From Acanthochromis polyacanthus (Eukaryota > Chordata > Actinopteri > Pomacentridae): a DNA stretch of 64,000 bases. The notes below the pieces were generated by a model, which had not been told where the DNA came from, did no database searches, and saw only the letters and a list, made by a program, of their open reading frames with translations. The stretch spans positions 35,222,067 to 35,286,066 of the forward strand of contig NC_067117.1 in the NCBI RefSeq assembly GCF_021347895.1. The letters are read 5' to 3'. Position 1 is the first letter of the stretch. Each line of letters starts with the position of its first letter. Position numbers and translations under genes: made by a program. Positions 1-11,555 of the stretch are shown here, one piece after another.

Positions 1-1720
1 TATCATGATGATTAGTGATCACATCAGTTTCATCAGGATGCTGTTAGAGGTAAACTATTGTTGTGTTAAGAACAACCACCGGCATGTAATAACAAACTAA
101 AATTCATTTCTGATTTCCTCGCAATACATCATTCCGCACCATAAACACTCAAAACTTGTAATCCCGCTGGACCATGACTGTCTCATTTAAATGTTAATAT
201 AATTCCCATCATTCATAATTTAATGTGCTGCCTGGCATTTTCCCTTCATCTTGGTAACGCTATCTCATGTGACAAGCCAATTTATAGCTGAAGTTGACCA
301 AATTGCTTTAGCATTGTAATGCTAACACCATAATAAATCCTTGACATACGGTTCCTTCTCAGGTAATAAAAGAAAATAATAGAAAGTTACACACGTTCAC
401 CGTGAAATCCATTTTCATTGATTTTCCCGGCGTCACACTCACCACGAGATTCTGCCTTTAAGCCGGATGCTGAAGGAGAAACATTACATCTGAGGAATGT
501 GACAGAGATTGCCCTTTTTGCCCTCTCATTGTCAGAGGTGGCATTAGTGGAGCTGAACACAGTGTGAGTGATGACACAAGCAGTACTAGAAAGACGAATC
601 AGACAGATTATAGCTCTGAAGAGAGAGTAAAGAGAGCAGGGCTGGACTTAATGCTGGTAGGTGTCATTTAGCGTGACCTTTTGGGGGAATTATCACTGTG
701 TATGACCCAGAGCATGTCTGCTTGTCACAGAGACAGTCTGGATCTTCTTTCCCCTCATCCTCTCATCCTCCTCCGGCAGACATCATGGCCAAACTGGTCA
801 GCTACCTTCCAGTTGACCTGATCATGGCCAATAACTCAGATAATCCCTCAGTTCTCATTAGCTCCTTCACACAACTTCAAGTGAGATTTGAATTCTACAG
901 GCTTCCTGTGTCTGCGACCTAGCTTAGCCTTTGATAATATGTCGGGACGACTTAGCAGAGAAAACCAGGGATTAGTCGACTCGTGGAAGCTATTGTGGGA
1001 GAAAAGCAGCATCAGGAGTTGATCATCGTTGAGGTGGGGGAATACGAATGTAAATTCAGCCAACAAACAGGCAGTCGAAGCCTGAAATCCTATGACTAAG
1101 ACATGTAATCCTATGTTAATTGTGGAACTGCTGCATATGTTTAAATGCTGACGGCTCACTGTGACATACCTGCTATTTCAAACCAGGCATATCAAATTTG
1201 CTTTATAGGATAAATCGGGTATTATTCTTTTTTTGTAAACAAATTCTATGAAAAGACTTAAGAATCATAACTGTGTCTGACCTCCCTACTGTGTTAAGAC
1301 ACTTTGTCACCAAATCTATTGGTTCCTACTGAGCAAATGTGGTTAAAACATGGTTGAACAAAAGAGTTAAAAAAAAAAACAGGGCACTGCAGCTTTTACC
1401 AAATATTATCATAATATTATGATTTGCTCTAAAGAGAGATAGAGAGAGAGAGAGAGATGTTAGAGTAACTTTAATGGGTTGCTTCAACTGTTGTAAGCAA
1501 TTAAAATAAGTGTATTCAAATTAACCAAACAAGTAATATTAATTCCACTGGTACTGAAATTCTATTTAATTACTCTCAAATGAGCAATGCTGCACTTTAT
1601 TTTTAAGGAAAATCAGCTCGAAGTTTCCAATTTTTCTACCTTAAGTACACCCAAACATAAAATGTCAAACATAGTTTGTTATTAAACTTATCTTTCTTTC
1701 CTTTTTTTGGCAAAGGAAAT
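1..1720. other. Gene-free AT-rich sequence
   Basis: I see no coding exon with splice sites or a recognisable protein here. The short open frames have no known domain and stop in low-complexity sequence. The only structure I can name is a short (GA)n run at about 1433-1457. It may hold distal regulatory DNA, but nothing in the sequence proves it. Confidence 0.5.
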
Positions 1721-1725
1721 GGTGG

Positions 1726-3642
1726 TGTCACGGATCTAACGAGAACGGACCCGGGCAGAGAGCCACACTACCAAGGCTGGTGGAAAGAGAGTGATTTTAT
1801 TGGCTAAGGAATGAGTAATGGTGGGGGGTGAGAGAGGAGCCAGGGAGCTGGGGAAGAGGCTAGTGGAGTGGGGGACGTAGGATTCTGACGATCCGGGGGG
1901 CCAGGGTGGTCGGAGGGCCAGACGACGGCTCACGTCCAGATGGGGTTCCGGGAGGGAAGCCGGTGAGGCTAGGGTGACCATATTCTGTTTCTCTGAAAAG
2001 AGAACACACTTTCAGCTCGCACGTGAAAAATTTTCAGTCCCCCCCCCATTTTTAGGGGTTTTCCGTGGGTCAGGGGGCTTTGTGCTTCAAACTCAGTTAA
2101 ATAGATATTCTGAATTCCCCAGAAAAGAACACTTTACCTGGATATACAGAAAAATAGCCCAAAAGACTCACAAACAGTTGCTTTATAAATAATATATTTA
2201 TTAATTTAAAGCAATTCTCCTAAACAATATAATCAGTCACATACAAATATGGCATGCTCTAGTCTTTAATAGTTATTGACTCAAGTTGTGTAGGAACACA
2301 TGTATTCAGATGTTTAACAAAATAAGAAATAATCATCTCTCTTAAGTCTGACACTTACACCTTAGTTAGGAAAAGTGAGGTAGAGTACCATTCTTCAAAA
2401 TAACCTCCCACTTATCAATTATGTAAAAATCGAAATAATGCCTCAAAATATTAAACAAAAAGAAAAAAAGAGAGGTAGCCTATTCTTCAAAATAATGTGT
2501 CTAATGGCAAATGAAAAAAAATATAGAAATAATGCCTCAAGTTAACAGTCCTTTTGTTCCTTTTCTTATTAGCCACAGAGACATAAGTCCCAGCTTTGCA
2601 GACTGTATATTCTGCCTCCCATTTGACACGACCCGGACGAAAACAGGGGTACTTTATTCGCATTTCATCGGTGAAATGACATTTGCATTTCGGCATTTTC
2701 TTTCGGTTCGAGTGTTCTCTTGCAGTGTGCCTACCTGCCTGTCAGCCTGCGAGGAGTGAGTGAGTGTGGAGCGCCTCTGTACTGCTTTGTGAGTGATTAA
2801 TACACGTTCCGGGGTTCGGCTCAAACTCCGCCTCTCAGAGCGTGTTTCCAAAGGAACCATTCAACGTGAATGATAAATACACTGGTCTGTGACGCGCTCA
2901 AGCTAGGCAATATCAAAAACCCGGACATTTGAAGGACTTTATAAACGCCGGCCGGACAGCCTCTCAAAAGAGGACATGTCCAGGCAAAAGAGGACGTATG
3001 GTCACCCTAGGTGAGGGGATATGGTCCACGGAGCGCCGGAGATGAGACGCAGCCGGGGTGCTGCTGTGGTTTCTGGGTAGGGTCGGGGAAAGCCGGTCGG
3101 GGGTCCAAGCCGAATGGGGGATCCAGCGGGGGAATAACCGGTGCCGAGTGGTTCGGGAGGGCAGAAGAGGGATCAGGGCGGAGGGAGTCCCAGACAGCCA
3201 GATCTAGGTGAAGGTAGGAGAAAAACAACGTAAGAAAATGCCAAAAACTCAACAGACTTACTGGAGGCTAGAGAGCAAACTGACTGTGAAGTCTTGTTCA
3301 ACAATCTGGCAGGGAGTGGAAGGATGAGCCGGTTCTTATTGCTGGTTGTGTAATCAGGTGGATGTCCTTCAGCTGTCCGGGACCCGCGGGGAAGGCTGAT
3401 TACCTGAGTGGAGGCAGGTGTGAGCCAGCACTCCACTCAGGTGACGCACTGGGGAAGGAAGCAGAGGCAGGGGAGCGGATGGGAGACAGAGGAGACAGAG
3501 GGAGAGACAGGGGTAGAGGAGCAGATGGGAGACAGAGGAACAGAGAGGAGCATGAGAGGGAGAAAAAGAGAGGAAACGGAAGGGAAAAAGGGTATTTGGG
3601 ATACCAGGTGGGAAGGACAGGGGTGAGGAGGGAGCCCTGACA
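1726..3642 (-). mobile_element. Probable solo LTR split by a later hAT insertion
   Basis: The interval starts TGTCACGG and ends CCCTGACA, the TG...CA pattern of retroelement LTRs. It is flanked by a perfect 5-bp direct repeat GGTGG at 1721-1725 and 3643-3647. Removing the nested element at 1970-3009 and its duplicated site leaves about 0.87 kb, a reasonable LTR length. There is no internal gag-pol region, so a solo LTR left by recombination is the simplest reading. A minus-strand AATAAA at 1796-1801 hints that the LTR reads leftward. The right part (3010-3640) is G- and purine-rich with GGGAGACAGAGGA-like repeats. A non-LTR alternative with TGTCA...TGACA inverted ends is possible. Confidence 0.6.
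1970..3009. mobile_element. hAT-type non-autonomous element, 1040 bp
   Basis: The termini are TAGGGTGACCATA on the left and TATGGTCACCCTA on the right, perfect inverted repeats over at least 10 bp. The flanks are GGTGAGGC (1962-1969) and GGTGAGGG (3010-3017), an 8-bp target duplication with one mismatch, as expected for hAT transposons. The interior is AT-rich with no transposase frame, so the copy is non-autonomous. It sits inside the candidate solo LTR and is therefore younger than it. Confidence 0.75.
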
Positions 3643-3647
3643 GGTGG

Positions 3648-4308
3648 TTGAGTTGCAAGAGAAAATTCTGAAGAAATGTGGATGTCAGACGCACAATACC
3701 AAAGGAAAACTCAACCTAATTTACAAGATTTAATGCCAGTTTAAAGGGACAAAATGTAATTTCAAGTTGATAGAATCCACAAACGAACTTAACCAAAACA
3801 GAAAAATAAGTGATATGTACTTGAACCAGTGCTTCACTTCAGCTGCAGCTCAAATAGACTTTTAGAATTTGGGGCATCAGGATGGTTGATTGGGCTCACT
3901 GATGTGCTCTTAACAGTTTTTGGAACAATGGAGCTTTCTGGCACAGAAGAAAATGACAATAGGAAAACTACACATGGTATTGCCATCCTTCTGGTTCGAT
4001 GCAGCAGTTCAGCATTTTGAAAGTATGCTTTCTTTTCAGTCTTTCTTGGCTTTCTTGCTGAGTCTCAGAAGAGAAGATCAATACCACTCTCATGTCTGTG
4101 TCACAAACATGAATCTACTGCAAGCATCCATTTAGCTTCACTTAGAACAAAGACTGAAAACAGCCGGTCTGGGACTGTCTGAAGGCACATTTGCTTAAAA
4201 ATGAACAGCAGCACATCTAAATCTCAGTAATTAAAAACACATTTTGCATATGTAGGGATATGGTTACCCTTGGACTGAGTGAAGACAGATTTCCCCCTGT
4301 TCACACTA
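3648..4308. other. Spacer without recognisable features
   Basis: Ordinary AT-rich sequence between the LTR insertion and a Tc1 relic. The two short overlapping open frames here show no domain and no splice-site support. Confidence 0.5.
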
Positions 4309-4375
4309 TACAGTGGTGGAGAAAATTTTTTCAGACACCTTTTAAATTTGACACAATCTCAGTTATCATGAACTA

Positions 4376-4804
4376 CAGGGTGACACAAAAAACAGGAACT
4401 TTTTAACAATCCAATAAAACCAAGAGTGATGGAAGAAAAATATTTTATTCATATTAATTGAAACCTTAAAACATGCCATTTAAGAAACAATGATGGAATT
4501 TTCATTTTTTAAAAATTACTTCCTGTAGATGGCGTCCTCCTGTACGAATGCATTCTTGAAATCTGCTGTTGAGGTTCCTCATTGACCGCTGCAACATCTC
4601 AGCTGGGATACTGTGAATTTCATCCTGAATTCTCTGTTTTAACTCACCCAGAGTTCTTGGTCAAGTCGTGTACACTTTACTCTTGAGATAGCCCCAGGTA
4701 GATTTCAAGAATGCATTCGTACAGGAGGACGCCATCTACAGGAAGTAATTTTAAAAAAATGAAAATTCCATCATTTAAAAGTTCCCTTTTTTTGTGTCAC
4801 CCTG
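4376..4804 (-). mobile_element. 429-bp fold-back element with mariner-type transposase C-terminus
   Basis: The ends are CAGGGTGACACAAAAAA and TTTTTTTGTGTCACCCTG, flanked by TA on both sides (4374-4375, 4805-4806), so this is a Tc1/mariner-type insertion. Inside, the segment around 4499-4565 recurs inverted at about 4697-4770, so much of the element can fold on itself. Read on the minus strand, about 4500-4735 encodes a peptide with blocks such as RTLGELKQRIQDEIHSIP and RFQECIRTGGRH, which resemble the C-terminal tail of mariner/Tc1-family transposases. It looks like a deleted autonomous copy with a duplicated, inverted end. Confidence 0.7.
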
Positions 4805-5039
4805 TATTTGTGGAAAAATCTTTTTTGTCTTTCAAAAGGTGTGGCTACGTTAGACAGATGTAAATACAAATGATATATTTTTTGTTTACTGTTCACAAGA
4901 AAAACTAACAAAAAGTCTTGACAGTTTCAGTATGCCAGTTCTCAACATTGTCTGTATCAAAGTCAACAAGTAACAGAGAATGTGTTCAAAGCTGAACAAA
5001 AAATAAGTAAACCATCCACATTATCAAATTAATATCTAG

Positions 5040-5760
5040 TAGTCTTTCCATTAGCACACAGTAGAGCTCTAATCCCGGCTGGCATGTTCCCCAGTAACCT
5101 TTCATACTGTTGAGGGGTAATTTTGTCCCATTCTTCTTGAATTACTGTTTTTAATTCTTCTATATTCTTGCTTGACAGTAGGTACTGTACATGCTTATAA
5201 TAACTGGACTCATCTGACCACAGAATCTTCTTCCAGTTCCTGGCTGTCCAGTTCTTGTGTGCTTAGGCCCAACAACATCAGACTGACCTCGGTCTTTCAT
5301 TGATCATGGGCTTTTTGCCACCCTTGTAGGACCTTAAGCCATGATCTAAAAGTCGGGCATGTACAGTGGAGGTGCAACACGGACTCCAGTTTAATTTGAC
5401 CATTGCTGCTGAACTCCTGTGATTTCATTTAGTGGTTTTCCTGCACATGCAGATCAAGATGAGGTAATTTCTTGCTGAGGAAACCCTTGGATGCCCAGAT
5501 CTTGGTTTTTGTTCCAAGCTGTTGGTTCGTCTGTATTTCTGCAGTGTATCCAACTGCCGAAGGACTGCATCTGCCCTTCCTGGCTATCTGGTGGCTTCTG
5601 TACCCTTCCTGGCTGAGAATCTGTATCTTCAGGCGTGTTTCCTGCGTTAAGTTCCTTGTTTTAGTAATTTGTGTCTCTGAAGAACTTTCAAATGTGCTGG
5701 CTTGATATAGACATGAAGCACAGCAACAAAAATGGTGTCTTTCAATAAAAAGCAAGACCT
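5040..5760 (-). pseudogene. Tc1-like transposase relic
   Basis: Read on the minus strand, the right part (about 5430-5740) resembles the N-terminal DNA-binding region of Tc1 transposase: TRLKIQILSQEGYRSHQIAR, a helix-turn-helix-like segment. The left part (about 5040-5190) gives the typical C-terminal tail, with EEWDKITPQQYERLLGNMP followed by the family's NGKTTRY-like ending. The part between holds fragments of the catalytic core (around 5200-5400) but is too short for a full enzyme and has stops and frameshifts. Tc1 transposases cut and paste DNA at TA sites. This copy cannot encode a working one. Confidence 0.65.
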
Positions 5761-5889
5761 TCATTAGTGGATCACTGGTACCAAAACGACCCAATACTCA
5801 AAATTTCTTAAGTTTTTTTTAATGGAATCAATCAATTTTAATTTTTTCTGACTTTTTTTAGGATTTGTTTAGTATTTTGGCTGACTGTA

Positions 5890-7099
5890 CTAAAAGAAAT
5901 TGCCCTTGAAGATCTAAGAGTGATTCTTTATGCAATATTTCACAAATGCATGGGCTGTCCGAAAACATTTTTTACACCACTTTTTCATGCTAAGCTAAGC
6001 AAACCAGCTACATAGTTACTGCACAGACAAACTCTTGGCAAGAAATGAAGCATTAGTAATGTTAATACCTTGTTTAAAAGAGAAGAAATGAATAACAGGT
6101 AATCACAAAAATGTACATAAAATCGAATGGAAAATAAAGCATTCTTTGGATTTCTGCACACAGAACATCAAATCTGAAACAATGACTATTTGGAAGCAAT
6201 AAAAATCCAATGCGGAAGGGGGGATTGTCTAATGATATGTCCAACTGAGCAAAGCTACGACAAAATCAGCTTGAAATGCAGCCAAATGCAAAACCACAGC
6301 TTCACATGACGCCACGGTCACAGGCAAAAATAAAATCACTCAGCTTGCAAGAAACAAGGTGCAATTACTTCAAGGTCCTAATTAAAATAAATTAAGAGAT
6401 GGCAGGCCAAAAGACACAGAGGGAAAAACAAAGAGAGACTGATTTTATTTCAAGTTAAATTGTCATTTTCCTTGAAATAATGTCTGTAGGCTTGCGTCAA
6501 TTTCAAGAAAAATATTTGAAGACGTCCAACACAAATCCATTTTTCTTTCCCCCCCAACACGCTTCTCCCCGAAGAGGGTTTTCTTATATTCATGACAGCA
6601 CGGCGTCTATGTTTTCCCCTCCCTTCACATCCCTGCCTGTATTTGATGTGCTCCACAATCCAGCCTTTGGACACAGTGTGTTCTGAGAGACAGATGAGAG
6701 GAAATGATTCATTCATCAGACGAGGCCCAGGATACAAATCCCAGCTGACCTGCTGATCAGATGGTTGATATTGCAGATCTTCCTCCGGGCGGGTGCCGGG
6801 CTACGCTTGTTAGGGCTTTCAGTGGAGCGTGGTGCACAGGTCATCATCTCTCCTGTATGACTCCATGTGACAGCAGACACAAGCCGGCTGGCCTCACCTC
6901 TGAAAATGTGTGCACTGCAGCACCTAATTCAAACGTCAAAACAGATAAGGAACTTCAGGATGATAGTGTGATATGAGGGGCTGGACAGGCTTGTCAGAGG
7001 GGTAATTATTTTCCACCAAAAGGAAATATGGATTTGGCCTCAGGTGTGTGCTTTCTTGTTTCTGTGCGTAAATGTGTGACATCAGAACTTTGCGAAGGC
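5890..7099. other. Gene-free spacer
   Basis: No coding exon recognised. The open frames at about 6450-6740 and 6761-6976 have no family resemblance and no codon-pattern support. Confidence 0.45.
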
Positions 7100-8670
<1,571 letters not shown>

Positions 8671-8742
8671 TAAGGGTGCTTTCACACCTACGATTTTTGG
8701 TCCGCTTAAAGTGGACTGGAGTTATGGAGTTAGAACAGTCTC

Positions 8743-8920
8743 ATAATTCACAAATGCACACAGAAGAATTCACAAATGTAAACTGCAATCCACAAATGCA
8801 CACAGAAGAATTCACACATGTGAACTGGGATTCACAAATGTAAACTGCAATTCACAAATAAATTAAGAAAGTTCACAAATGTATTTCTGCATTCACAAAC
8901 TGCTTTTGTGTGTGAATCTT
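8743..8920 (+). repeat. Subterminal ATTCACAAATG repeat array
   Basis: About eight degenerate units built on (A)TTCACAAATG, with alternating spacers GCACACAGAAGA and TAAACTGCAAT, sit next to the left terminus. The mirror array occupies about 11355-11535 at the other end. Subterminal arrays of this kind are typical transposase-binding regions, but that role is inferred here. Confidence 0.8.
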
Positions 8921-9770
8921 TTTTGAGACTGCTCTGCCGTCAGCTCGATCCACAAATGCATTTTTTTCAACACGGAAGTTTCTGTAGCCAATCAGATGTC
9001 TCCCTCCTTTCAGCCAATCACAAAAACTCACCCCACGTGGGGGTGGGTGTACTGTTCAGCCAATCATATGAACGCGTCCGCACAGCGTTATACTTCACCG
9101 TGTCATTGGGCTGAAGAGTGAAGCTGCCCGTCGGAGAGACCATGGCGTCTGATGGGGACAATAGACCCTTTATTTGTTTACAAACATTGTGACGTTTTTT
9201 GTGGCCGAGGCTTATGCTGGAGGCAAAAGCTGAGCGAGAAGTCAAGCGGGACTGGGAGTATATAGTTTGCGCTGGAGTTTGCAGCGCAAACTCGAGCATT
9301 TTTAACCCGTTAAACTTCAGTGTACCGCCGGCGGTACACTTACTAATTTGCATAGGAATTTAAAGAATGTCCGAAGGCTGCAAACGTGAATATATAAACA
9401 TTATACGCCGATGGAAAGCTTAGATTCTCATGAATCCGCCGGTATAAACCACTTTCAGATGTGATTACCACAGCGGATAATATAAACACATTTGTCCGAC
9501 AAACAACAAATATTCATCCATCCGTTCTCTATACACGGCTTCAACGTACACAGCGCGACTGACATTTCCGGGTTCATTATTACACACAGATGAAAATATT
9601 CCACAAAAAACGGCCATAATCCAACCTTGGACATCCAGACGACACAAGCCAGTAAACTATTTTGTCCAAAACATGTCTTGAAGTCGGTATATAATCCACA
9701 AATCGGTCGTTTTCAAGGAAATGCACCTCGCGATGCGCGTCCAATATTCCCTGTATTTCTCGTCATATTT

Positions 9771-9890
9771 AACGGGTTATTGTTTTTGATTGTATTTTTT
9801 TTTGTGTGTGTCTTGTTGTGTCCTTATGGTGTGTGTATTTGGACCCAGTGTCTGGAATAAAGCTGAACTGAATTGAATTGAATTTAATAT
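9771..9890 (+). mobile_element. Short insertion private to the left arm
   Basis: The right arm reads straight across this point, while the left arm carries about 120 extra bases ending in AATAAAGCTGAACTGAATTG and a GAATT-type tail. A polyadenylation-like signal plus a simple-repeat tail suggests a retroposed LINE or SINE 3' end. The repeated ATATTT on both sides may be its target duplication. It inserted after the palindrome formed. Confidence 0.55.
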
Positions 9891-9961
9891 TTTTTATTTA
9901 CAAATAGAATATTAGCGATTTTTTGTACTGAAAATGGCTGGAATTGACTGCAGCTGATCGT

Positions 9962-10114
9962 CTCTGTCCAGTCTTTTCGCCTCAGTGCGTTTAACCACAA
10001 CTCTCTTCGTTCCCTCTGAGCACGAGTGTTCGGTGGAATCCTATAAAACTTTAATTTGCGTTCGCCAATGTAATTCCTCCTATTCTGGCATCCAAAAACA
10101 CAGCAGGACGACAT
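9962..10114 (-). pseudogene. N-terminal half of a THAP zinc-finger domain
   Basis: On the minus strand the frame starts at 10114 with MSSCCVFGCQNRR and continues through FYRIPPNTRAQRERRELWLN to RRKDW. This is the first half of a THAP DNA-binding domain: an N-terminal cysteine pair (C5, C9), the FPxxP-like strand replaced by FYRIP, and the W-L-x-A-L-R-R-x-D-W helix region (W40, W49). The second half, with the C-x2-H ligands and AVPTIF-type box, is absent. The frame runs into palindrome-arm sequence just after residue 51. THAP domains bind DNA and are common in P-type and other transposases and host regulators. This fragment alone could not fold normally. A splice site near the junction is possible. 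Confidence 0.65.
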
Positions 10115-10184
10115 TTTAGAAAAGTTGATAGAGCCTCGTCTCTATCACATTGAAACTAGGCTCAATGTGACATTGATACTGACA

Positions 10185-10400
10185 TTAACCGTGGCATCTC
10201 GCCTAAACAGCGGTAAAAGTACTGGTATTAACCGTGGCATGTTCCCTAAACAGTGGCATTAACCGTAGTATCTCTGCTGGCATCTCCAGAGGCCACTGGA
10301 AATGCCGCTGCGGCAGTGGCATCTCGCCCAAACAGTGGCATTAACCGTGGAACCGCGGCGGTGCCACAAAAAGTGTCACTGCTCGCTGCCAGTGCCACAA
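10185..10400 (+). repeat. Imperfect minisatellite in the palindrome loop
   Basis: The motifs GTGGCAT(C/T)TCGCC.AAACAG and GGCATTAACCGTGG recur about five times with point changes (near 10192, 10232, 10255, 10317, 10335). This GC-richer stretch lies between the THAP fragment and the right arm and has no counterpart in the arms. Confidence 0.6.
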
Positions 10401-10419
10401 ATCGGACCTGCTGTCTCTC

Positions 10420-11555
10420 CAGAGACGATCAGCTGCAGTCAATTCCAGCCATTTTCAGTACAAAAAATCGCTAATATTCTATTTGTAAATAAAAAAAATA
10501 TGACGAGAAATACGGGGAATATTGGACGCGCATCGCGAGGTGTATTTCCTTTAAAACGACCGATTCGTGGATTATATACCGACTTCAAGACATGTTTTGG
10601 ACAAAATAGTTTACTGGATTGTGTCATCTGGATGTCCAAGGTTGGATTATGGCCGTTTTTTGTGGAATCTTTTTTTTTTGTGTGTGTGTGTGTGTAATAA
10701 TGAACCCGGAAATGTCAGTCGCGCTGTGTACGTTGAAGCCGTGTACAGAGAAAGGATGGATGGATATTCATTGTTTGTCGGACAAATGTGTTTATATTAC
10801 CCGCTGTGGTAATCACATCTGAAAGTGGTTTATACCCGCGGATTCATGAGAATCTAAGCTTTCCATCGGCGTATAATGTTTATATATTCGCGTTTGCAGC
10901 CTTCGGACATTCTTTAAATTCCTATGCAAATTAGTAAGTGTACCGCCGGCGGTACACTGAAGTTTAACGGGTTAAAAATGCTCGAGTTTGCAGCGCAAAC
11001 TCCCAGCGCAAACTATATACTCCCAGTCCCGCTTGACTTCTCGCTCAGCTTTTGCCTCCAGCATAAGCCCTGGCCACAAAAAACGTCACAATGTTTGTAA
11101 ACAAATAAAGGGTCTATTGTCCCCATCAGACGCCATGGTCTCTCCGACGGGCAGCTTCACTCTTCAGCCCAATGACACGGTGAAGTATAACGCTGTGCGG
11201 ACGCGTTCATATGATTGGCTGAACAGTACACCCACCCCCACGTGGGGTGAGTTTTTGTGATTGGCTGAAAGGAGGGAGACATCTGATTGGCTACAGAAAC
11301 TTCCGTGTTGAAAAAAATGCATTTGTGGATCGAGCTGACGGCAGAGCAGTCTCAAAAAAGATTCACACACAAAAGCAGTTTGTGAATGCAGAAATACATT
11401 TGTGAACTTTCTTAATTTATTTGTGGATTGCAGTTTACATTTGTGAACCCCAGTTCACATGTGTGAATTCTTCTGTGTGCATTTGTGGATTGCAGTTTAC
11501 ATTTGTGAATTCTTCTGTGTGCATTTGTGAATTATGAGACTGTTCTAACTCCATA
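10420..11555 (-). repeat. Right arm of the palindromic element
   Basis: Reverse complement of 8723-9966 without the 120-bp insertion. It includes a (GT)n run at about 10680-10696 and the copy of the 20-bp palindrome at 10938-10957. Open frames of 68-90 residues here are duplicated in the left arm because of the symmetry and show no recognised domain. Confidence 0.85.

Larger units (their letters stand above)
4311..5887 (-). mobile_element. Degraded Tc1-like transposon
   Basis: The left end CAGTGGTGGAGAAAATTTT follows a TA dinucleotide (4309-4310), as in Tc1/mariner elements. The right end is tentative: GGCTGACTG followed by TA at 5888-5889. The minus strand carries transposase remnants (see 5040-5760). 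The copy was later split by the fold-back element at 4376-4804. The two ends are badly diverged, so the right boundary is uncertain. Confidence 0.55.
8723..9966 (+). repeat. Left arm of the palindromic element
   Basis: This is the reverse complement of 10420-11555. It differs mainly by an extra segment of about 120 bp (9771-9890) absent from the other arm, and by a few point differences, for example near 9206 and 9452. The innermost matched sequence is GACTGCAGCTGATCGTCTCTG. Confidence 0.85.
8723..11555. mobile_element. 2.8-kb palindromic (fold-back) element
   Basis: Termini TATGGAGTTAGAACAG and CTGTTCTAACTCCATA are perfect inverted repeats flanked by the 6-bp direct repeat TGGAGT (8717-8722, 11556-11561). 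The inverted repeat does not stop at the ends: the left arm (8723-9966) and right arm (10420-11555) match as reverse complements almost throughout, with only scattered mismatches, around a loop of about 450 bp. The arms carry subterminal repeats, a 20-bp GC-rich palindrome and no transposase. The loop holds half a THAP domain on the minus strand. A 6-bp duplication fits few DNA-transposon superfamilies (IS3EU and Dada among those I recall). I cannot assign it firmly. Confidence 0.75.

Noticed and set aside
8743..8920. CRISPR-like array of short regular repeats
   Set aside because: Units are degenerate, spacers are also repetitive, there are no cas genes, and the locus is a vertebrate transposon.
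8908..11370. Identical 68-residue proteins on opposite strands as a duplicated gene
   Set aside because: They are a by-product of the palindrome; no domain, splice site or start context supports coding.
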